Shown here: positions 7,802 to 15,392 of the stretch, in pieces | Position numbering within the stretch: the stretch's first letter is position 1 | Layout: each line of letters begins with the position of its first letter | Assembly (NCBI GenBank): GCA_945861255.1 | Contig: CAMAUG010000009.1 | Span: forward strand, 1 to 26,485 | DNA from: Candidatus Sulfopaludibacter sp. SbA3 | GTDB taxonomy: Bacteria; Acidobacteriota; Terriglobia; Bryobacterales; Bryobacteraceae | Length of the DNA: 26,485 nt | Reading direction: 5' to 3' | The notes under the pieces: generated by a model | The model's database searches: none | Seen by the model: the letters and a program-made list of their open reading frames with translations, nothing else | Told to the model about the DNA's origin: nothing | Program-made: the position numbers and the translations under genes

Positions 7802-8101
7802 ATGTACGCAGTGATTGAAACGGGCGGCAAACAGTATCGCGTCACGCCCGGTGAGACGGTTGAAATCGAGACGCTTCCGGGCGATGCCGGCGCCGAGGTG
7901 GAATTCGACCGGGTGCTGGCCGTCGTCGATGGCGACCACGTGACAACGCCTGCCCCCGGCGTCAAGGTGCGGGGCGCGATCACGGCGCACGGGCGTGGCG
8001 AGAAAACGCTTGTCTTCAAATTCAAGCGCAAGAAGCAGTACAAGCGCACCATCGGCCACCGCCAGAATTTCACACGCGTCGAAATCAAGGAGATTGCGTA
8101 A
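7802..8101 (+). CDS. rplU: 50S ribosomal protein L21
   Basis: A 99-residue protein, the normal length for bL21. It begins with the family signature MYAVIETGGKQYRVTPGETV and has the conserved basic tail KFKRKKQYKRTIGHRQNFTRVEI. It binds 23S rRNA in the large subunit. A purine-rich GAAGAGAGAA precedes the ATG. Its TAA shares one base with the ATG of rpmA, so L21 and L27 are coupled; this gene pair followed by obg is widely conserved. The roughly 180 bases between the DUF1501 terminator and this start must hold the promoter; I see only a weak candidate (TTGCGC at 7683, TAGTAC at 7704, 15-base spacing). Confidence 0.97.
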   Translation: MYAVIETGGKQYRVTPGETVEIETLPGDAGAEVEFDRVLAVVDGDHVTTPAPGVKVRGAITAHGRGEKTLVFKFKRKKQYKRTIGHRQNFTRVEIKEIA

Positions 8102-8361
8102 TGGCGCATAAAAAAGGCTTAGGAAGTTCAAAAAACGGGCGCGATTCTAACGCCCAGCGCCTGGGCGTGAAGGCCTTCGGCGGGCAGGTGGTTCCCGGCG
8201 GCTCCATCATCGTGCGGCAGCGCGGGTCTAAGATCAAGCCGGGCCTCAACGTAGGCATCGGCAAGGACGACACGCTGTTCGCCAAGATCGGTGGCGTGAT
8301 CGAATTCCGCTACCGGGGGCGCATGGGCAAGTTCGTCAACATCGTCGCGGCGCAGGCATAG
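8101..8361 (+). CDS. rpmA: 50S ribosomal protein L27
   Basis: An 86-residue bL27. It starts MAHKKGLGSSKNGRDSNAQR, then RLGVKAFGGQVVPGGSIIVRQRG, all diagnostic. The N-terminal tail reaches the peptidyl transferase centre. There is no Firmicutes-type cleaved N-terminal extension, so no processing protease is needed. The start overlaps the rplU stop by one base. Confidence 0.97.
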   Translation: MAHKKGLGSSKNGRDSNAQRLGVKAFGGQVVPGGSIIVRQRGSKIKPGLNVGIGKDDTLFAKIGGVIEFRYRGRMGKFVNIVAAQA

Positions 8362-8371
8362 GGATTCTAGA

Positions 8372-8431
8372 GGCCAGGGGCCAGTAGCCAGTGGATTTGC
8401 GCTGAGCCGGTCTCTGGCCATTCGTGTTTTT
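8372..8431 (+). terminator. possible terminator hairpin after rpmA
   Basis: GGCCAG occurs at 8372-8377 and 8379-8384, with a third partial copy GCCAG at 8387-8391. Any of these can pair with CTGGCC at 8414-8419; TTTTT follows at 8427-8431. The long loop and alternative pairings make it uncertain. It could instead attenuate read-through into obgE. Confidence 0.35.
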
Positions 8432-8508
8432 GGCGGGGCCGCGCAGCCGGCGGCACACTGCTCCCTCATGGTCGCGGCACGGCGACGGACAAGTCGGAAA
8501 GTACTCCA

Positions 8509-9507
8509 GTGTTCATTGATGAAGTTATTATCACCGTGAAAGCGGGCGACGGCGGCAACGGCTGTCTAGCGTTCCGGCGCGAGAAGTTTGTTCCCCGGGG
8601 CGGGCCAAGCGGCGGCGACGGCGGCCACGGCGGCGACGTCGTGATGGTTGCCAGCCAGCACCACAACACGCTGCTCCATCTCCGCTACAATCCCGAGCAC
8701 AAAGCCCAACGCGGCCGCCACGGGGAGGGCAGCGACCGGACCGGACACGACGGTAGGTCCATCGAGGTGGCCACGCCCGTCGGCACTATGGTCTATGACG
8801 CCGTGACCGACGAGTTGCTGCACGATTTCACCACTCCCGGCGATCGCTTCACGGTCGCAAGAGGCGGCCGCGGCGGGCGCGGCAACGCGCGCTTCGCCAC
8901 AGCGACGCATCAAGCCCCCACCGAGCACGAGGATGGCAAGCCCGGCGAAGAAAAACGCTTGCAGTTGAAGCTGAAGCTGCTGGCCGACGTGGGACTGGTG
9001 GGATTTCCCAACGCCGGCAAGTCGACGCTGATTTCGCGTATCTCCGCGGCGAAACCGAAAATCGCCGATTACCCTTTTACAACGCTTGAGCCGAATCTAG
9101 GGGTGGTGCGCGTTGGCGACGAACACTCGTTCGTGGTCGCCGACATCCCTGGTCTCATTGAAGGCGCGCACTTGGGCCACGGGTTGGGCGTGCAGTTTCT
9201 GAAGCACATCGAGCGTACGCGTTTGCTGGTGCACCTGGTCGACGCATCCGATACCGGGCGCGACCCGGTGAAGGACTTCGAGATCATCCTGGGGGAACTG
9301 GCGGGCTTCTCGGAAGACCTGGTGAAGAAACCGATGATCGTCACCGCCACCAAGCTGGACGTAGCGCAGGATCCCAAGCGCATTAAGGCGCTCGAGAGGC
9401 TGGCGAAGAAACGGAATATGCCGTTCTTCAAGATTTCCGCCGTCACCGGCGAAGGCATTGAAGATCTCAAACGCGCGATGGGAGCGGCGGTTCTAGGTAG
9501 TGACTGA
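8509..9507 (+). CDS. obgE: GTPase Obg/CgtA, ribosome assembly
   Basis: A 332-residue Obg GTPase. The Gly-rich Obg fold covers residues 1-158 (MFIDEVIITVKAGDGGNG, GGPSGGDGGHGGDVV). The G domain follows, with G1 GFPNAGKST at 165-173, TT in switch I at 191-192, G3 DIPG at 212-215 and the TKLD base-recognition motif near the end. It lacks the extra C-terminal domain of the longer Bacillus or E. coli forms, so it is a short version. The start is GTG, forced by the invariant MFIDEV beginning; GGAAAG lies seven bases upstream. Obg acts in late 50S assembly and stress control. The rplU-rpmA-obg order is the usual one. Confidence 0.96.
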   Translation: MFIDEVIITVKAGDGGNGCLAFRREKFVPRGGPSGGDGGHGGDVVMVASQHHNTLLHLRYNPEHKAQRGRHGEGSDRTGHDGRSIEVATPVGTMVYDAVTDELLHDFTTPGDRFTVARGGRGGRGNARFATATHQAPTEHEDGKPGEEKRLQLKLKLLADVGLVGFPNAGKSTLISRISAAKPKIADYPFTTLEPNLGVVRVGDEHSFVVADIPGLIEGAHLGHGLGVQFLKHIERTRLLVHLVDASDTGRDPVKDFEIILGELAGFSEDLVKKPMIVTATKLDVAQDPKRIKALERLAKKRNMPFFKISAVTGEGIEDLKRAMGAAVLGSD

Positions 9508-9549
9508 TGGTGACGCGTCCACCGCGCGCGCCTCCGTTAGAATGAAACC

Positions 9550-10236
9550 GTGAGGTTGGTGTTGATGGCCACGGTCTTGCTGCCCGCATTGCTTCGGGCC
9601 GCCGACGAGTACGAACCGATCCGTCTGGCCATGGTGGAGGATCAACTGGGCGCGCGGGGCGTACGGAACGCCGCGGTTCTCCGCGCCATGCGTACCGTGC
9701 CCCGCCACTTGTTCGTGCCGCCGGCTTCACGCTCCAAGGCCTACGCGGACCATCCCCTTTACATCGGCCAGGGCCAAACCATCTCACAACCATACATCGT
9801 CGCTTTCATGAGCGAAATGCTGGATCCGCGGCCGCACCATCGCGTGCTTGAGATAGGCACGGGGTCCGGTTATCAGGCGGCGGTTCTCGCACTGCTGGCC
9901 AAGGAAGTTTACACGATCGAGATTGTCCCTGATATCGCGCGCAGATCCGGAGAACTGCTCAAGCAACTGGGTTGCGCGAACGTTTTCCCGCGCGAAGGCG
10001 ACGGATACCAGGGCTGGCCGGAGAAAGCGCCCTTCGACCGCATCATCCTGACAGCCGCGCCACCGGAGGTTCCCAAGGCTCTCACCGATCAGTTGAAACC
10101 GGGAGGCATACTGGTCGCCCCGGTGGGCGTGCAGCGGCAGGAACTGGTGGTGATCGAGAAGCGCCTCGACGGAACTCTCAAGAAACGGTCTAGCATTCCG
10201 GTGCGTTTCGTTCCGATGGTTCCCGCGACTCGCTGA
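9550..10236 (+). CDS. pcm: protein-L-isoaspartate O-methyltransferase, possibly exported
   Basis: A 228-residue SAM-dependent methyltransferase that starts repair of isoaspartyl residues in aged proteins. Motifs seen: MVEDQLGARGV, VPRHLFVP, YIGQGQTISQPYIVAFM and the SAM-binding VLEIGTGSGYQ (residues 99-109), then APFDRIILTAA. It starts with GTG at 9550. The first 18 residues (MRLVLMATVLLPALLRAA) look like a signal peptide, whereas the E. coli enzyme is cytosolic. The catalytic core would also be complete from a start further in, but no well-placed ATG lies between the leader and MVEDQL (codon 29). It follows obgE by 42 bases, probably on the same transcript, and ends at a hairpin facing infC. 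Confidence 0.92.
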   Translation: MRLVLMATVLLPALLRAADEYEPIRLAMVEDQLGARGVRNAAVLRAMRTVPRHLFVPPASRSKAYADHPLYIGQGQTISQPYIVAFMSEMLDPRPHHRVLEIGTGSGYQAAVLALLAKEVYTIEIVPDIARRSGELLKQLGCANVFPREGDGYQGWPEKAPFDRIILTAAPPEVPKALTDQLKPGGILVAPVGVQRQELVVIEKRLDGTLKKRSSIPVRFVPMVPATR

Positions 10237-10257
10237 TGGGAGCAGGCAGGCCTGGAA

Positions 10258-10288
10258 CCCGCCAACGACAGGCGGGCCGCGCCCTTTT
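10258..10288 (+). terminator. terminator hairpin between convergent pcm and infC
   Basis: CCCGCC (10258-10263) pairs with GGCGGG (10271-10276) across seven bases. TTTT follows at 10285-10288 after an eight-base spacer. It lies between convergent genes, so it may serve both, but a T run is present only on the plus strand and it touches the infC stop codon. Confidence 0.4.
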
Positions 10289-10907
10289 ACTGTGGAACCG
10301 CGCCGGACTGGGGAACGGCCGCGGCGGTCTGAGGCGGCTTCGGTTTTCCCTCTTTGGCCGGATGCACCACGGTCTTCACGGGACTGATAATCACGTGCGC
10401 GTTGCGGCCTTCCAGTCGCGGCTGGCCTTCGACAGCGCCGTACTGGGTCAGATCCTTGGCGAACCGCAGCAGCAGGTTCCGTCCGAGATCCGTGTGCGCG
10501 ATTTCGCGTCCGCGGAATTGGACCACCGCCTTGACACGATTGCCTTCCTGCAGGAACCGGATCGCGTGGTTCCTCTTGAAGTCGTAGTCGTGGTCATCGG
10601 TGTTGGGGCGGAACTTCAGCTCCTTCACCTGGATGATGTGCTGTTTCCTCTTGGCTTCGTGCTGCTTCTTTTTGTTTTCGTATTGCCACTGGCCGTAGTC
10701 CATGGCCTTGGCGACGGGCGGCTCCGCTGTGGCGGCGATCAGAATCAGGTCCAGACCCATTTCCTGGGCCTTGCGAACCGCGGCCATCGTCGGCATGATC
10801 TCAACCGAGCCGTCCGGAAAGACCGCGCGCACTTCCCGCGCACGGATCGCTTCATTCACGTTTTCCCGGATTCTAGGCCGCCGGGGTGGAAAACCTCTGG
10901 GATTCAT
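10287..10907 (-). CDS. infC: translation initiation factor IF-3
   Basis: IF-3 with both domains. The N-terminal part is IRENVNEAIRAREVRAVFPDG, with MAAVRKAQEMGLDLILIA and PPVAKAMDYGQWQYE. The C-terminal domain includes VKELKFRPNTDDHDYDFK, FLQEGNRVKAVVQFRGRE and RNHAIRF. A Pro/Ala/Lys tail of about 20 residues follows the usual end. IF-3 binds the 30S subunit and proofreads start codons. The start is uncertain: ATG 10907 is used here; an in-frame TTG at 10937 adds ten residues, and ATT at 10922, the codon type E. coli infC uses, lies between them. The common partners rpmI and rplT are absent; the gene stands alone, convergent with pcm. A 13-codon open frame (10904-10945) ends by overlapping this ATG. 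Confidence 0.95.
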   Translation of the reverse strand: MNPRGFPPRRPRIRENVNEAIRAREVRAVFPDGSVEIMPTMAAVRKAQEMGLDLILIAATAEPPVAKAMDYGQWQYENKKKQHEAKRKQHIIQVKELKFRPNTDDHDYDFKRNHAIRFLQEGNRVKAVVQFRGREIAHTDLGRNLLLRFAKDLTQYGAVEGQPRLEGRNAHVIISPVKTVVHPAKEGKPKPPQTAAAVPQSGAVPQ

Positions 10908-10975
10908 CGAGCGGTCAATCCACCAGCGAACAGGCAAATCATCATATGACCAAATAGTACCAGATTCGTGGCACG

Positions 10976-11085
10976 AAATAAGGGGTAGTCAGGCTACTCA
11001 GGCGCTGAATTCACGCCCCGCCAATTTCTCCGGCGCCCCGCCAGTGCATTCGAATTCGGCGATTGAGTAGCCCGTGCCCTTATTT
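10976..11085. repeat. 110-bp inverted-repeat element, MITE/REP-like or large hairpin
   Basis: The left arm 10976-11012 and the reverse complement of the right arm 11052-11085 share AAATAAGGG, then GGCTACTCA, then a 12-base block ending in GAATTC (9 of 12 matched). They differ by three bases in length between the first two blocks. The 39-base centre holds CGCCCCGCCA twice, at 11014-11023 and 11034-11043. The element begins one base after the stop codon of the last exporter gene and ends just upstream of the infC promoter region. It could be a nonautonomous mobile element or a strong hairpin that ends or protects the exporter mRNA. No clear target-site duplication is visible. Confidence 0.65.
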
Positions 11086-11086
11086 G

Positions 11087-12244
11087 TTATTCCAGTTGCT
11101 TGTGGAACCGCCGCACGCTCAGCCACAAGATGACGACGCCGAACACCGCGAGCGCCGCTATCTGCGGCCACAGCACGTCCAGGCCGGCGCCTTGCAGGAA
11201 CACGCCGCGCACAATCTCCATGAAGTAGCGGACCGGGTTCAGGTACGTCAACCACTGCACCGCCTCCGGCATGTTGCGGATGGGGAAGGAAAAACCGCTC
11301 AGCATGAAGAACGGCTGGAAGAATAGAGTGGTGGCCATCATCGCTTGTTGCTGCGTCCGTGAGATTGTGGAGAGAAACAGGCCCGCTCCCAATGTGGTCA
11401 ATAGAAAGACAAAAGCAGCGAACAGCAGCAGAACGAAGCTCCCGTTGAACGGAACGTGAAAGATCAACAGAGCCGCGGAGACCACCAGCACCAGGTCCCA
11501 ATAGCCCACCACCACGAACGGCAAAGTCTTGCCAAGGATTAGCTCCACCGGACGGATGGGTGTCACCATTAACTGCTCCATGGTGCCGATTTCCTTCTCC
11601 CTCACGATGGCCATGGCGGTGAGCGACAGCGTCACCAGCGTGATGATGTTCACCACCACGCCCGGGATGAAGTAGTTGCGGCTCTTCAGATCCGGGTTAA
11701 ACCAGACGCGTGTATTGGCAATAATCTGCGCCACGGGCATGGAAACCGGTCCCCCCGCGTTCATGGTTCCACTCACCAGCCGGGAGCGCTGCTGCCCTCC
11801 GGAGACCTCCCGCGAATAGCCCGCGACGGTCTGCGCCGCGAAGCCGGAAATGATGGATGCGGTGTTGGAATTCGTCCCATCCAGCAGCACCTGAACGTTG
11901 GTGTGCCTGCCGCGTTCCACGTCGCGGCCGAAACCGGGCAGTACGCGGACCACTCCTTCCACTTGTCCCCGGTCCAACAGCGCCTGCATTTCGCGCTCAT
12001 TCGTGGGAGCGGCGGCGATCTGGAAGTGTCCGGAACCCGCGAAATGCGAATAAAGCGCGCGGCTGGCCGGCGTGCGATCCTGATCCATCCATGCGATTTT
12101 CGCGGTGTCCACGTCCAGGTTGACGGCGTAGCCGAACACCAGCAACTGAATCAGCGGCGGCAGAATCAGCATGCTGCGCATGCGAGGGTCGCGCAGCGCC
12201 TGAATGAATTCTTTCCGGATGATGGAACGCAGTCTCTGCCACAT
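11087..12244 (-). CDS. ABC-2 type exporter permease (YbhR-like)
   Basis: A 385-residue permease of the ABC-2/YhhJ group. An N-terminal amphipathic stretch (MWQRLRSIIRKEFIQALRDPR) leads into TM1 (SMLILPPLIQLLVFGYAVNLD). A large periplasmic loop covers about residues 45-190, with QVLLDGTNSNTASIISGF. Five more helices follow, with the family signature EKEIGTMEQLMVTPIRPVELILGK. It is the last gene of the operon, 18 bases after the other permease, with which it should form the heterodimeric membrane channel. The stop codon lies one base from the 110-bp inverted repeat. The exported substrate is not known; E. coli YbhFSR has been linked to cation and drug efflux. Confidence 0.92.
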   Translation of the reverse strand: MWQRLRSIIRKEFIQALRDPRMRSMLILPPLIQLLVFGYAVNLDVDTAKIAWMDQDRTPASRALYSHFAGSGHFQIAAAPTNEREMQALLDRGQVEGVVRVLPGFGRDVERGRHTNVQVLLDGTNSNTASIISGFAAQTVAGYSREVSGGQQRSRLVSGTMNAGGPVSMPVAQIIANTRVWFNPDLKSRNYFIPGVVVNIITLVTLSLTAMAIVREKEIGTMEQLMVTPIRPVELILGKTLPFVVVGYWDLVLVVSAALLIFHVPFNGSFVLLLFAAFVFLLTTLGAGLFLSTISRTQQQAMMATTLFFQPFFMLSGFSFPIRNMPEAVQWLTYLNPVRYFMEIVRGVFLQGAGLDVLWPQIAALAVFGVVILWLSVRRFHKQLE

Positions 12245-12262
12245 TGCTTATGACCTTTGGGC

Positions 12263-13396
12263 CTACGCCACCTTTGCCCGCAGCTTGCGGGTCGCGAAGT
12301 AGAACATAAACGCACCGTAACCGCACAGCAGCGCGAAATCCATCCACAGCAGGGACAGACCCGTGCCTTTCAGGAAAATCCCTTTCACGATGTTGATGAA
12401 ATACCGCGCCGGAACAAACAGGGAAATCGCCTGAATCACGGCCGGCATGCTGCTGATGGAATAGATGAATCCCGAAAGCAGGAAGCCGGGCAGGAACGAA
12501 GTGAGGGTCCCCAGTTGATACGCCACCAGTTGCGAGCGGTTCGCCGCTGATATCAAAATGCCCGTGGAGAGCGCGCCGAATAAGAACACAAACGCCGAAA
12601 CGATCAGAAACAAGAGGCTGCCCTTGAACGGTATGCCGAAGACGAATACACCGAACAACACGCAGATTGCCATATCGATCAGGCCCACCAGGAAATACGC
12701 CGTCAATTTGCCGAGCGCGATCTCCGCTGGGCGGACGGGCGTAGAGAGCAGTTGCTCCATGGTTCCGTTTTCCCATTCGCGAGCCACCGTGAGCGAACTC
12801 AAGTTTCCGGTGATGATCATCATAATCACGGCGATCAGTCCAGGCACGATGAAGTTGCGCGAAAGCATGTCGGGGTTGTACCAGACGCGCGTTTCTACGC
12901 CGACGCCCGCCGGGGGAATCTTGCCGGCGCGCATGGTCTGCGCCTCCGCCCGCACGCGGCCCCCGTACGCCAGAACCATGCCCTCCGCATACCCTCGCGC
13001 GATCGAGGCGGTGTTCGAATCGCTGCCATCCAACAGGAGCTGCACGTTGGCCTGGCCGCCCGAAAGCAGCTCGCGCGCATAGCCGGGCGGAATCACGACG
13101 CCGAGCAGCGCCTCACGCGTGTCCATGGCCCGTTCAATGGGGCGGTAGCCTTGCGGTTCGCCCACAATGGTGAAATAGCGCGATCCGCGGAATTGTTCGA
13201 CCAGTTCCCGGCTCTGTGGACTGCGATCCAGATCGTAGACCACGGCCGGAATGCGGTCCACATCCAGGCTCAACGCATAGCCGAAGATCAGCAGCATGGA
13301 AAGCGGGATCGCGATGGCGGCCCCCAGACTGCGGGGATCGCGGATCACGTGCAGGATCTCTTTGCGCGCGATGGCGCGCAGCCGCCGCCAACTCAT
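12263..13396 (-). CDS. ABC-2 type exporter permease (YbhS-like)
   Basis: A 377-residue paralogue of the following permease with the same plan. It starts MSWRRLRAIARKEILHVIRDPR, then TM1 (AIAIPLSMLLIFGYALSLDVD). A periplasmic loop contains VQLLLDGSDSNTASIARGY. Five C-terminal helices follow, with the signature EWENGTMEQLLSTPVRPAEIALGK. Its ATG overlaps the stop of the upstream ATPase gene by four bases, showing translational coupling. It probably pairs with the 11087-12244 product and is driven by the two ATPases encoded upstream. Confidence 0.92.
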   Translation of the reverse strand: MSWRRLRAIARKEILHVIRDPRSLGAAIAIPLSMLLIFGYALSLDVDRIPAVVYDLDRSPQSRELVEQFRGSRYFTIVGEPQGYRPIERAMDTREALLGVVIPPGYARELLSGGQANVQLLLDGSDSNTASIARGYAEGMVLAYGGRVRAEAQTMRAGKIPPAGVGVETRVWYNPDMLSRNFIVPGLIAVIMMIITGNLSSLTVAREWENGTMEQLLSTPVRPAEIALGKLTAYFLVGLIDMAICVLFGVFVFGIPFKGSLLFLIVSAFVFLFGALSTGILISAANRSQLVAYQLGTLTSFLPGFLLSGFIYSISSMPAVIQAISLFVPARYFINIVKGIFLKGTGLSLLWMDFALLCGYGAFMFYFATRKLRAKVA

Positions 13397-14349
13397 GCGG
13401 CCGCCCTTTCTTCCCGCTCAATCAAGCTGACGAAGACGTCTTCCATGGAAGGCGCGATCTGTTCCAACGTGTGCACCTGGATTCCACCGCGGCCCAGCAG
13501 GCCGCGGATTTCCTCCATGCCGCTGGCCGCCTCGGCCACCTTCACGTGCAAGCCGCCGCCGAAGACCGCTGCGTCCAGAATGCCGTCGTGTCCCACCAGC
13601 AACGCCAGGCTTTCCAGCAGGTCAGACGTCTCCACGTTCAGCAAGTGCTCGTTTCCGAGGGATTCCTTCAATTCTTCCGGCGATCCCACAGCGATCGTGC
13701 GGCCCGCGTACATGAGCGCGATGCGATGGCAGTACTCGGCTTCGTCCATGTAATGCGTGGTGACGAAGATGGTGTGCCCGGCTGCGGAAAGCTGATAGAT
13801 CAACTCCCAGAAACCGCGCCGCGCGATGGGATCGACGCCGCTGGTAGGTTCATCCAGAAACAAAATGGGCGGTTCGTGCAGAATCGCGCAACCCAGCGCC
13901 AGCCTTTGTTTCCAGCCTCCGGAGAGCTGGCGGGTAAGCGTATCCACTTTGTCTTCGAGGTCCGCCATCTTGAGGACGAAATCCAGGCGGGCCGGAAACT
14001 TCGCCTTCGGCACGCCGTACACTCCGGCGAAAAATTCAATGTTCTCTTTCACCGTGAGATCGTCGTACAACGAAAACTTCTGCGACATGTAGCCGATGCG
14101 TTTCTTGATTTCTTCGGACTCGGTGGCAACATCGAATCCGTCCACCTTCGCGCTCCCGGAAGTGGGCGCCAGCAGCCCGCAGAGGATCCGGATGGTGGTT
14201 GATTTTCCCGCCCCGTTCGGCCCCAGGAAGCCGAAGATCTCGCCGCGCTTCACTTCGAGCGTAACGCGGTCGACGGCCGTGAAATCGCCGAAGCGCTTCA
14301 CCAGATTGGCGAGCGAAACCGCGGGGCCGTTCGGGTCAGGAGTGGTCAT
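13393..14349 (-). CDS. ABC transporter ATP-binding protein (C-terminal half of YbhF equivalent)
   Basis: A 318-residue ABC ATPase. Walker A GPNGAGKS is at 43-50, Q-loop GYMSQKFSLYDDLTV near 87-100, signature LSGGWKQ at 142-148, and Walker B ILFLDE at 162-167, followed by a D-loop and the switch His in VTTHYMDEAE. A C-terminal accessory domain of about 90 residues ends in QIAPSMEDVFVSLIER, as in drug/efflux-type ATPases. All motifs are intact. It overlaps the permease gene downstream. It is separated from the other ATPase gene by 107 bases holding a REP-like hairpin, whereas E. coli YbhF carries both ATPase domains in one chain. Confidence 0.94.
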   Translation of the reverse strand: MTTPDPNGPAVSLANLVKRFGDFTAVDRVTLEVKRGEIFGFLGPNGAGKSTTIRILCGLLAPTSGSAKVDGFDVATESEEIKKRIGYMSQKFSLYDDLTVKENIEFFAGVYGVPKAKFPARLDFVLKMADLEDKVDTLTRQLSGGWKQRLALGCAILHEPPILFLDEPTSGVDPIARRGFWELIYQLSAAGHTIFVTTHYMDEAEYCHRIALMYAGRTIAVGSPEELKESLGNEHLLNVETSDLLESLALLVGHDGILDAAVFGGGLHVKVAEAASGMEEIRGLLGRGGIQVHTLEQIAPSMEDVFVSLIEREERAAA

Positions 14350-14362
14350 TGGACAACCTTTC

Positions 14363-14451
14363 CAACCGCTCGCTTACGGTCGCGGCTCCGTACCGGCCCT
14401 TCCCGTACCGACTGTCCGACCTACCGAGCCGCGACCGTGAGGGAGTGGTGG
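14363..14451. repeat. REP-like imperfect palindrome between the two ATPase genes
   Basis: Arm 14363-14392 matches the reverse complement of 14422-14451 at about 25 of 30 bases, with the uninterrupted core ACGGTCGCGGCTC in both. The 29-base loop repeats CGTACCG. It fills the only gap over 20 bases inside the exporter operon. The form resembles REP/BIME elements; transcribed, it would make a stable hairpin that could set a lower level for the downstream ATPase and permeases. Confidence 0.65.
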
Positions 14452-14456
14452 AAACG

Positions 14457-15392
14457 TTACGCCGCACGAGCCACCTCCTGCTTGCGCACCAGCGCGATAA
14501 ACACGTCTTCGAGCGACGGCTGGATCCGTTGATACTCAAACTCGGCGATGGAACGCAGCTTTTCCGGAGAGCTTGCATGCAAGTCGACAAACAAGTGCAG
14601 ATCCATGCCCATGGGCTGCACGGCAAGCACGCCGGGCTGATGCTCCAGCGCCAATCGCGTCTGGCGGTTGTCTCGCGACGTCAAACGAAAGCACGCCTCG
14701 GGCAAATCGCGCTTCAGTACGGAAGGCGGCGCGCATTGAATCAAGCACCCCTGGTGCAGAAGTCCGACGCGGTTGGCGCGCTCGGCTTCGTCCAAATACG
14801 CGGTCGCCAAAAGCACGGTAAGACCTTCCTGCACCAGTGTGTAGAGAATCGCCCAAAAATCGCGGCGTGAAACGGGATCGACGCCATTGGTCGGTTCATC
14901 CAGGAACAGTACACGCGGTTTGTGCAGCAGCGTGCACATCAGCGCCAGCTTTTGTTTCATGCCGCCGGAGAGCTTGCCCGCTGGACGGTTCACGAAGGGC
15001 GCCATGCGCGTCATGCGCAGCAGGCGCTCGCTCAGTACCTTTCGCTCGTGTCCGACAATGCCGAACAGGTCGGCGTAGAATGCCATGTTTTCGGTCACCG
15101 TGAGGTCCGTGTACAGTCCGAACTTCTGCGCCATGTACCCAATCTGATCCTTGACGGCATCCACGTTCTTGCTTACATCATGACCGGCAACCACGGCGCG
15201 CCCTTCGGTGGGATTCATCAGCCCGCACAACAGACGCATCGCCGTCGTCTTGCCCGCACCGTCCGGACCCACCAGCGCGAAGATCTCGCCTTCAGACACT
15301 TCCAGATTCAAGTGGTCCAAGGCCGTCATCGCGCCGAACGTGCGCGTCAAGTTTTCGGCTTTGATGATAGGAGCTGCCCCGCCGGCGGTCAC
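14457..15392 (-). CDS. ABC transporter ATP-binding protein (N-terminal half of YbhF equivalent)
   Basis: A 311-residue ABC ATPase. Walker A GPDGAGKT is at 42-49 (Asp where Asn is commoner), Q-loop GYMAQKFGLYTDLTV near 85-99, signature LSGGMKQ at 141-147, and Walker B VLFLDE at 161-166. The position after the D-loop reads LATAYLDEAERA, so Ala-Tyr occupies the place where the partner ATPase has the switch His (THYMDEAE). That may make this site catalytically weaker. The C-terminal accessory region ends QPSLEDVFIALVRKQE. The start overlaps the stop of the HlyD gene by four bases. It should form a heterodimer with the 13393-14349 product. Confidence 0.93.
   Translation of the reverse strand: MTAGGAAPIIKAENLTRTFGAMTALDHLNLEVSEGEIFALVGPDGAGKTTAMRLLCGLMNPTEGRAVVAGHDVSKNVDAVKDQIGYMAQKFGLYTDLTVTENMAFYADLFGIVGHERKVLSERLLRMTRMAPFVNRPAGKLSGGMKQKLALMCTLLHKPRVLFLDEPTNGVDPVSRRDFWAILYTLVQEGLTVLLATAYLDEAERANRVGLLHQGCLIQCAPPSVLKRDLPEACFRLTSRDNRQTRLALEHQPGVLAVQPMGMDLHLFVDLHASSPEKLRSIAEFEYQRIQPSLEDVFIALVRKQEVARAA

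Noticed and set aside
10236..10949. Plus-strand 237-codon open frame opposite infC.
   Set aside because: It is the antisense shadow of infC, whose IF-3 sequence is unmistakable.
12752..14202. Long plus-strand frames opposite the exporter permease and ATPase genes.
   Set aside because: Composition shadows of GC-rich genes; the minus-strand products carry all the family motifs.
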